Positions 6,229 through 10,853 of a stretch of 10,853 bases of DNA are shown one piece after another (within the stretch, counting starts at the first letter, position 1; each line of letters opens with the position of its first letter). The stretch is from Candidatus Saccharibacteria bacterium UBA7683 (GTDB lineage Bacteria > Patescibacteriota > Saccharimonadia > Saccharimonadales > UBA7683): positions 1 through 10,853 of the forward strand of contig DLGX01000018.1 in assembly GCA_002482925.1 (NCBI GenBank). Direction: 5' to 3'. Position numbers and translations under genes: made by a program. The notes beneath the pieces are model-generated. The model did no database searches. It was not told where the DNA came from and saw only the letters and a program-made list of their open reading frames with translations.

Positions 6229-7326
6229 ATGAAAATTCAAATAACACAGACTAATTTAAACAAAGCGCTGGGATTACTTTCTCGTGTAGCAAGTTCAAGA
6301 ACACCATTACCTATTCTTTCGAATATTTTATTAAAAGCCTCTAAGGGGAAACTTGAACTTGCAGCAACTAACCTAGAAGTTGCGCTTACTCACCAAGCGA
6401 ACGGCAAAATAGACGAAGAAGGCAGTGTTGCGGTTCCTGCTCGCTTGCTTCATGATTTTGTGGCGCAACTTCCTAAAGATTTGACGGTTGATCTTGTGTT
6501 TGAAGAAAACAGACTTTTTATAAAAGCTGGAGCATATAGTTCGCACGTACAAGGATCTAATGCCGAAGACTTCCCTGCGCTTCCCACCATAACCGCTGGA
6601 GAAACAATTGTTATAGATGGCCAAACATTAAAATCAGCTTTAGAACGAACCATGCTAGCGGCTTCGGGAGACGAAACCAGACCAGTTCTGGGGGGCGTGT
6701 TCTTTCACACAGTCGAGGGCAAGTTGTTTGTTGCCGCTACGGACGGCTACAGGCTCGCTGAGGCGGGTTTGGGCGAAGTAAGCGGTGAGATATCAGCTAT
6801 TGTGCCAGCGGCTGCTCTGCAAGACGCCTTAAAGATAATTCAAGACAACCCAGGCGAAGAAATAAGTGTTCAATTTGGCGAAGGCCAGTTTGGGCTCAAA
6901 GCCGGCGATTCACAACTCGTAAGCAGACTTATAGACGGCCAATACCCGCAGTACCGGCAGCTTATTCCTGAATCAAGCGACATAAGCCTAAAAGTGAGTC
7001 GTTCAGAGCTTCTAACTGCAGCAAAACTTGCTGGTTTATTTGCTCGCGAAAGTGGCGGGAGTATAACGCTTAAAGTTTCTGAAACCGACTCAGAGGTAGT
7101 GGTTAAATCTGTAGCTTCACAAGTCGGCGACAACAGCTCGGCTATTAAGGGCGAGGTTTCTGGATCAGGTGAAGTTGTGCTCAATGTTCGATACCTAACA
7201 GACGCGCTTAACGCTTTTGAATCCGACACACTTAACTTCAGATTTAGCGGTGCAATAAGCCCGTGTGTGTTAACTTCTGAATCACAGCCCGATTATCAGC
7301 ACATCGTAATGCCACTTAAAAGCTAG
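6229..7326 (+). CDS. dnaN: DNA polymerase III beta subunit (sliding clamp)
   Basis: The 365-residue protein is the ring-shaped processivity clamp that tethers DNA polymerase III and other partners to DNA. The sequence fits the three-repeat DnaN architecture (about 120 residues each). Recognisable stretches are LNKALGLLSRVASSRTPLPI near the N-terminus, the TDGYRLAEAGLGEV strand-turn region in domain 2, PQYRQLIPE, and the C-terminal HIVMPLKS, equivalent to the usual 'YLVMPMRL' end. Length is normal. It starts 29 bp after the AT-rich part of oriC with a strong Shine-Dalgarno. Its TAG stop lies inside a CTAG shared with the stop of the convergent gene, and no terminator separates them. Confidence 0.97.
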   Translation: MKIQITQTNLNKALGLLSRVASSRTPLPILSNILLKASKGKLELAATNLEVALTHQANGKIDEEGSVAVPARLLHDFVAQLPKDLTVDLVFEENRLFIKAGAYSSHVQGSNAEDFPALPTITAGETIVIDGQTLKSALERTMLAASGDETRPVLGGVFFHTVEGKLFVAATDGYRLAEAGLGEVSGEISAIVPAAALQDALKIIQDNPGEEISVQFGEGQFGLKAGDSQLVSRLIDGQYPQYRQLIPESSDISLKVSRSELLTAAKLAGLFARESGGSITLKVSETDSEVVVKSVASQVGDNSSAIKGEVSGSGEVVLNVRYLTDALNAFESDTLNFRFSGAISPCVLTSESQPDYQHIVMPLKS

Positions 7327-8747
7327 TCAAGAACAGGGCCAATTCTTGAACTGGTAATATCTATATTTAAACTGTATGAAAAAGGGTTTGAATTTTGTTC
7401 GTACAAGCAACTTCTAGTTTGGTCGAGCGTAGAAAGCATTGAATCATCTAATGAAAGATACAGGGTTCTCTCTTCCGTATAACTCGGCGTAGAAGCGGTA
7501 ACACATACTGAAAGCTTCCCGTTGGATTCCACACCACCTAGTTGTTCTATTAGCGCACTGGAAACTTTGTTCTTAAGTGCCGTTACATACCCATTGTTTG
7601 TTTTTAATACAAACGAATCAGCCGAAAAGCTTACAAAAGAAATAGGAACAAAATCTAACGGCGTCAAAGCCGGCTTCACATTCAGTGAACCACTCGTTTT
7701 TTTAGAAGAATACACAAGTTTTTTACCTTCTACAGAATCACCGAACAACGAAAGTACGCCGTCGGCATACCCAATTGGTTGAGCAACTGTTACTTCTTGT
7801 GGAATAATAACCTTCTGTTTTGTTTTTGTAGAAAAATCATAAAGTTCATAGCTTTTTACCGGATCTTCTTCGTCGATATGTTCAACAGCTATCGGGTTTT
7901 TAGACCTAGTAGTCGAGCTTTTTTCTTCTGGTTGGGTTTGTACTTCAATAAGAACTTTGTTTTTGTCAGTTGTTTCATAGAATGAATCACCGCTTTTAAT
8001 TTTAACTAGCGCAGTTTTGTTTGGATGTACAAGAAGTGACCTTTTACCGTCGGTGCCTACAGAGTTCATGCATAATGAATTATCGCTTTGACATTCAAAA
8101 ACATTGCTCACAAACGATGCTTCTTTGGGTAATGCAATCACCCCTAGCTCAGGGCTTTTACCAAAGGAGTATGTTAGTAGTGGTTGGCGAGCAGGCAAAC
8201 CAGTGGCACTTAGTATGAAGTAATCAGAACTTTCAATATATACCAAAGGCTTCCATTGCTCAGACTCAAAAAGTGACACAAACGAAACTTGTTTCGTATT
8301 AAAATCTATATACCACGCAGTGTTATTTAGTTCCGAAATAAGGAACTTTTCTTTTGAGGCTATTTCTGTAATTTTTGCGGGCGTTCCTTTATAACGAGCA
8401 ATAAGATTCGGTGAATAGCCTTCTAACTTAACAAGTGCACCATTCTTTCCCCACACAATATCGGTAACGTTAGGTAGGTTTTGAATAAGCGCTAGCCGAG
8501 ATGTTTTCTTTGTATTTTGGTTTGTTTTGTAAAAACCAACACCATTGAACACATAGGTTTCTTCACCGTCTACATGAACAAAATTATCTTTTGATACGCG
8601 AGTTTCAGAAAACACCAACTCGCTCTTCGGTGTTGATTTAGTACCAAACAACACAGAAAGTACAATTAACACTACGAATAGAACTGCACCACAAACCAGA
8701 ACCAATCTTTTATTATCTCGCAGTAGTTGAACCAGTTTTTCTAGCAT
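7323..8747 (-). CDS. Membrane-anchored, beta-rich extracytoplasmic protein of unknown function
   Basis: I do not recognise this 474-residue protein. Residues 1-14 are short and basic (MLEKLVQLLRDNKR), and 15-35 form one strong membrane helix (LVLVCGAVLFVVLIVLSVLF). The remaining ~440 residues look extracytoplasmic: alternating short hydrophobic strands and turns, suggesting a beta-sandwich or beta-propeller-like fold, with four cysteines (C219, C226, C415, C447) that could pair. An acidic, polar stretch (about 271-298) may separate two lobes. No catalytic motif was seen. A Shine-Dalgarno GAAGGGAA (8758-8751) supports the ATG at 8747. It starts 17 bp after a secreted peptidoglycan hydrolase gene and is probably co-transcribed, suggesting an envelope role such as scaffold, sensor or binding protein (inference). 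Confidence 0.85.
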   Translation of the reverse strand: MLEKLVQLLRDNKRLVLVCGAVLFVVLIVLSVLFGTKSTPKSELVFSETRVSKDNFVHVDGEETYVFNGVGFYKTNQNTKKTSRLALIQNLPNVTDIVWGKNGALVKLEGYSPNLIARYKGTPAKITEIASKEKFLISELNNTAWYIDFNTKQVSFVSLFESEQWKPLVYIESSDYFILSATGLPARQPLLTYSFGKSPELGVIALPKEASFVSNVFECQSDNSLCMNSVGTDGKRSLLVHPNKTALVKIKSGDSFYETTDKNKVLIEVQTQPEEKSSTTRSKNPIAVEHIDEEDPVKSYELYDFSTKTKQKVIIPQEVTVAQPIGYADGVLSLFGDSVEGKKLVYSSKKTSGSLNVKPALTPLDFVPISFVSFSADSFVLKTNNGYVTALKNKVSSALIEQLGGVESNGKLSVCVTASTPSYTEERTLYLSLDDSMLSTLDQTRSCLYEQNSNPFSYSLNIDITSSRIGPVLD

Positions 8748-8764
8748 ATATTCCCTTCGTTTGG

Positions 8765-10669
8765 TTATCTTGGTACCTGAATATGAACGTGCGGGCCAGT
8801 AGCGCCTGTGGTTCCTGGTGTGTCGAGGAACACAGAACCACCTTTGTTTAGTATGGGAGTCACATCTGCCACATATCTGTCGTTAGCTACGCCGAGACCG
8901 TAATCCCCTTCTGGAAATATCTTTGCTGCGTCTTGTATAAACTTCGAAACCACTGCGTTGTAATCTCCAAACGAGGGCATCGTGGTTCCATTAACTCCAG
9001 AGGAACCAGATATATCAACGGCTTTTCCGGCCCAGTGTCGGCTCTTTGTTCCTGACCCTACAGTGCTCCCCGTACAACCACGATGCAGGGACGCGATAGA
9101 AAACGTGTTGTTTACTGCTAGGCCGGCAATTACCTGTAGTAGTCGTTCGTCTATAGTGTAGGCACCACCATTAACAGTTGGGCAAGGGCCCTTGCCTGCA
9201 GCAATGTTTTCTAGCTGATCACGATTGACTGATTTGACGTTTGGCGAATCGAGAATTTGTTGTGCTAATTCTTGTGCTGTTCCAGAAGGAAGGCTTCCAG
9301 AGGCGCTACCCGCACATCCATTAGCGCTAAACCCAGTAGTTGTTGCGTCAATATCAAGCGGTGTTACATTGTCGTCCGGCGTTATGCCCATATCTCTCAA
9401 GGCTTGTTTTGCTTTGTCTCCTAAAACAGGTTTTGCGTAGTTTCTTGTTTTAGAATCGGGGTTGGATTGCATGCCGTCTACAATACTTTGAAACAGTGTT
9501 AAGTAACCTCCTGCTGCCCAGGTGAGCTGACCCGAGGCGCCGTTGTAGGTTTTGTTATCAAAGTTTGCTACAAAATTATCAGCAGTCATAGCCGGGTCTA
9601 GCAACATCGCCTGAAGACGGCTGTAGTGGGCCTTTTCTATAAATCGAACATTCGATTCAATACCTTGTTCAAGTGTTTTGAACGCTGGGTGTTTGTTGCC
9701 GTCTGCATACACATGGTTGTAAACAGGTTGAAGATCATCTAAGATTCCATCTTTCGCATTATTTAAAGTGTTATAGCTGCCTTTGGTTGTGGTGCTTCCG
9801 CCTTCTGCCATCATCCAGCCAACCACGGCTAACACCTTCTCGTCTGTTATCACGTCTCCTTCGTTTTTCCCTGCACCGACTGCGACAAATTTTAGTAGTA
9901 GCTTGGCAGCGTCTTCTTGGGTTACATTGCCACCCGCCTTAAGCCCAGTACTTAGTCGGGGCCCGTTACCATACTTAAATAATACATTCGGGTAGTTTGA
10001 TCCATTTATTCCAAGTTCCCCGGTGACCGTGCCTGTTGCAGTTCCTGAACCGAACAGCTCGAATGCTTTATTGGCGTAATCTTTTCGTTCTTTCATCGCT
10101 GAACCACCAGACCTTTCGAATGATTTTTCAAATTCAACCACTACGTCGTCAATTTTTGTCATAGCTTTTATTCTGGTTAACATATCGGGTAGGTTTGTTG
10201 TCATATCTACCCATAGGTAATCGAGCTGTGTTCTAAATAAGGTGTGATCCTTTTTGTTGAGTGTTGCCCAGTCTTTTAATTTTTGATAACGATCAGCGTT
10301 ATCCCATTGTGCTATCCCAGTATGAGTACCATTTGTGGCTAGCGGGTCTAAATCTTTTCCACCGCTAGATTCTTGCATAAGGTTACCTACAATTCCGGCG
10401 GCCTGTTCGGGCGACAACCCTCTGGCCACTAAATCCTTGAAGGCAATTTCTTGGTTGCTACCACCAGTTATTTCGCCCGAGGTGGTTCCCGTTCCTGTTG
10501 AACATGCGATTTCTGTATTAACATAGCGAGCGCCCCTAGCGAGCGCACTTCTTTGTGCCTTGGTGAGCCCTTCAGCGTGAACAAACACTGGCTGAAACAG
10601 AATACATACGACAACTAACACCGATAATAATCTTAAAAATAGTGCAGAGAATTTACGAACATTATTCAT
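8765..10669 (-). CDS. Secreted modular peptidoglycan hydrolase (phage-tail-lysozyme-like plus M15/LAS-type metallopeptidase)
   Basis: Start chosen at ATG 10669 (634 residues), which follows GGGGA and puts a signal peptide right at the N-terminus (MNNVRKFSALFLRLLSVL..., likely cleavage after VHA, residue 32). A TTG at 10693 would add 8 residues but has poor spacing to any Shine-Dalgarno. Domain 1 (about 72-207): AFKDLVARGLSPEQAAGIVG, NLMQESSG (candidate catalytic E100) and GIAQWDNADRY, typical of phage-tail-type lysozymes that cleave glycan strands. Middle region (about 220-430): helical, with GWMMAEGGS (E289) and TLEQGIESNVRFIEKA; possibly a second glycan-cleaving or wall-binding module, but unproven. 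C-terminal domain (about 460-634): SRHWAGKAVD (543-552) fits SxHxxGxAxD, and the final HVH (627-629) supplies the other zinc ligand, as in M15/LAS peptidases. Neighbours are also envelope genes. It may remodel the cell's own wall or attack another cell's. Confidence 0.88.
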   Translation of the reverse strand: MNNVRKFSALFLRLLSVLVVVCILFQPVFVHAEGLTKAQRSALARGARYVNTEIACSTGTGTTSGEITGGSNQEIAFKDLVARGLSPEQAAGIVGNLMQESSGGKDLDPLATNGTHTGIAQWDNADRYQKLKDWATLNKKDHTLFRTQLDYLWVDMTTNLPDMLTRIKAMTKIDDVVVEFEKSFERSGGSAMKERKDYANKAFELFGSGTATGTVTGELGINGSNYPNVLFKYGNGPRLSTGLKAGGNVTQEDAAKLLLKFVAVGAGKNEGDVITDEKVLAVVGWMMAEGGSTTTKGSYNTLNNAKDGILDDLQPVYNHVYADGNKHPAFKTLEQGIESNVRFIEKAHYSRLQAMLLDPAMTADNFVANFDNKTYNGASGQLTWAAGGYLTLFQSIVDGMQSNPDSKTRNYAKPVLGDKAKQALRDMGITPDDNVTPLDIDATTTGFSANGCAGSASGSLPSGTAQELAQQILDSPNVKSVNRDQLENIAAGKGPCPTVNGGAYTIDERLLQVIAGLAVNNTFSIASLHRGCTGSTVGSGTKSRHWAGKAVDISGSSGVNGTTMPSFGDYNAVVSKFIQDAAKIFPEGDYGLGVANDRYVADVTPILNKGGSVFLDTPGTTGATGPHVHIQVPR

Positions 10670-10853
10670 TTGTTCCCCAGTGCCAGTATTCAAACTCCAA
10701 TTGAGAAACGCCGTACGTAGCTGCGTTATCTTTCAGCCACATCCACGTGGCTGATTCTGGTAATTCACACCGCACACCAGCATCTTTGGCGATTTTGCAT
10801 CTGCCGTCCATTTTGTCGCTTCCGGTGTCGTAGCCATCAAGGTTAAAGTCGAT
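10662..10853 (-). CDS. C-terminus of an M15 (VanY-like) D-alanyl-D-alanine carboxypeptidase; 5' end outside window
   Basis: The last 63 residues of a gene entering from the right edge. The end, WLKDNAATYGVSQLEFEYWHWGTNE, matches the M15B pattern: a W..NA..YG helix followed by ExWHW, whose histidine is a zinc ligand. Such enzymes trim the terminal D-Ala from peptidoglycan stem peptides. The SxHxxGxAxD motif would lie upstream of the window and cannot be checked. Two cysteines (residues 19 and 29 of the visible part) could form a disulfide, fitting an extracytoplasmic location. The TAA stop at 10664-10662 overlaps the start of the next hydrolase gene by 8 bp, indicating an operon. Confidence 0.75.
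   Translation of the reverse strand: MDFNLDGYDTGSDKMDGRCKIAKDAGVRCELPESATWMWLKDNAATYGVSQLEFEYWHWGTNE

Noticed and set aside
5960..6232. Open frame of 90 codons on the plus strand running through the dnaA-dnaN gap
   Set aside because: It starts inside dnaA, lies over the DnaA boxes and trios, ends inside dnaN, and its low-complexity, Thr/Ser/Val-rich product resembles nothing. It is a by-product of repeated box sequences.
6870..7229. Minus-strand open frame of 119 codons inside dnaN
   Set aside because: It is fully antisense to the conserved clamp gene, with Ser/Leu-rich composition and no ribosome-binding site seen.
10670..10693. TTG start at 10693 for the modular hydrolase, adding 8 residues
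   Set aside because: The only GGAG nearby is too close to the TTG, and the extension adds polar residues before the signal peptide; the ATG at 10669 follows GGGGA at good spacing.
1..10853. Search for CRISPR arrays, insertion sequences, tRNA or rRNA genes and rho-independent terminators
   Set aside because: No repeat-spacer series, transposase-like frame with inverted ends, RNA-gene pattern or GC hairpin with a T-run was found by eye in either strand.

Overview
The window is a bacterial chromosomal replication-origin neighbourhood. It carries the conserved block rpmH-rnpA-yidC-jag on the minus strand, then dnaA and dnaN on the plus strand, with clusters of DnaA boxes in the gaps on both sides of dnaA. 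The origin genes alone do not identify the organism. Short genes, moderate-to-low GC, a reduced origin operon without yidD, and a neighbouring secreted hydrolase with a phage-tail-lysozyme-like domain suggest a Patescibacteria/CPR member, most likely Candidatus Saccharibacteria. That assignment is an inference. Stop-codon use fits the standard bacterial code, since UGA ends yidC.

Layout, left to right. Bases 1-493 (minus) hold the 5' part of a GNAT-like gene with its own, nearly leaderless promoter. Bases 541-4382 (minus) look like one operon read away from the origin: rpmH, rnpA, yidC, jag/khpB and an ABC exporter half-transporter, driven by an extended -10 promoter near 4448-4456. Bases 4383-4626 are a divergent regulatory region with five DnaA boxes, two of which overlap the likely dnaA promoter. 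dnaA runs from 4627 to 5967. Bases 5968-6228 are the probable oriC: more DnaA boxes, ending in two abutting boxes, a short GC-rich step, five DnaA-trio triplets and an AT-rich stretch. dnaN (6229-7326) follows.

The right third (7323-10853) is a minus-strand envelope gene cluster that converges on dnaN; the two genes share a CTAG whose two strands each supply a TAG stop. In transcription order it holds the C-terminus of an M15 (VanY-like) D,D-carboxypeptidase, a secreted multidomain peptidoglycan hydrolase (lysozyme-like module, middle module of unknown function, M15/LAS-type metallopeptidase module), and a single-pass membrane-anchored protein of unknown function with a large beta-rich exterior. 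Tight spacing (8-bp overlap, then a 17-bp gap) suggests co-transcription and a shared job at the cell wall. These genes are head-on to a fork leaving the origin.

The most informative finding is the origin: a B. subtilis-type basal unwinding arrangement can be read base by base just upstream of dnaN. No mobile element, CRISPR array, tRNA or rRNA was seen.
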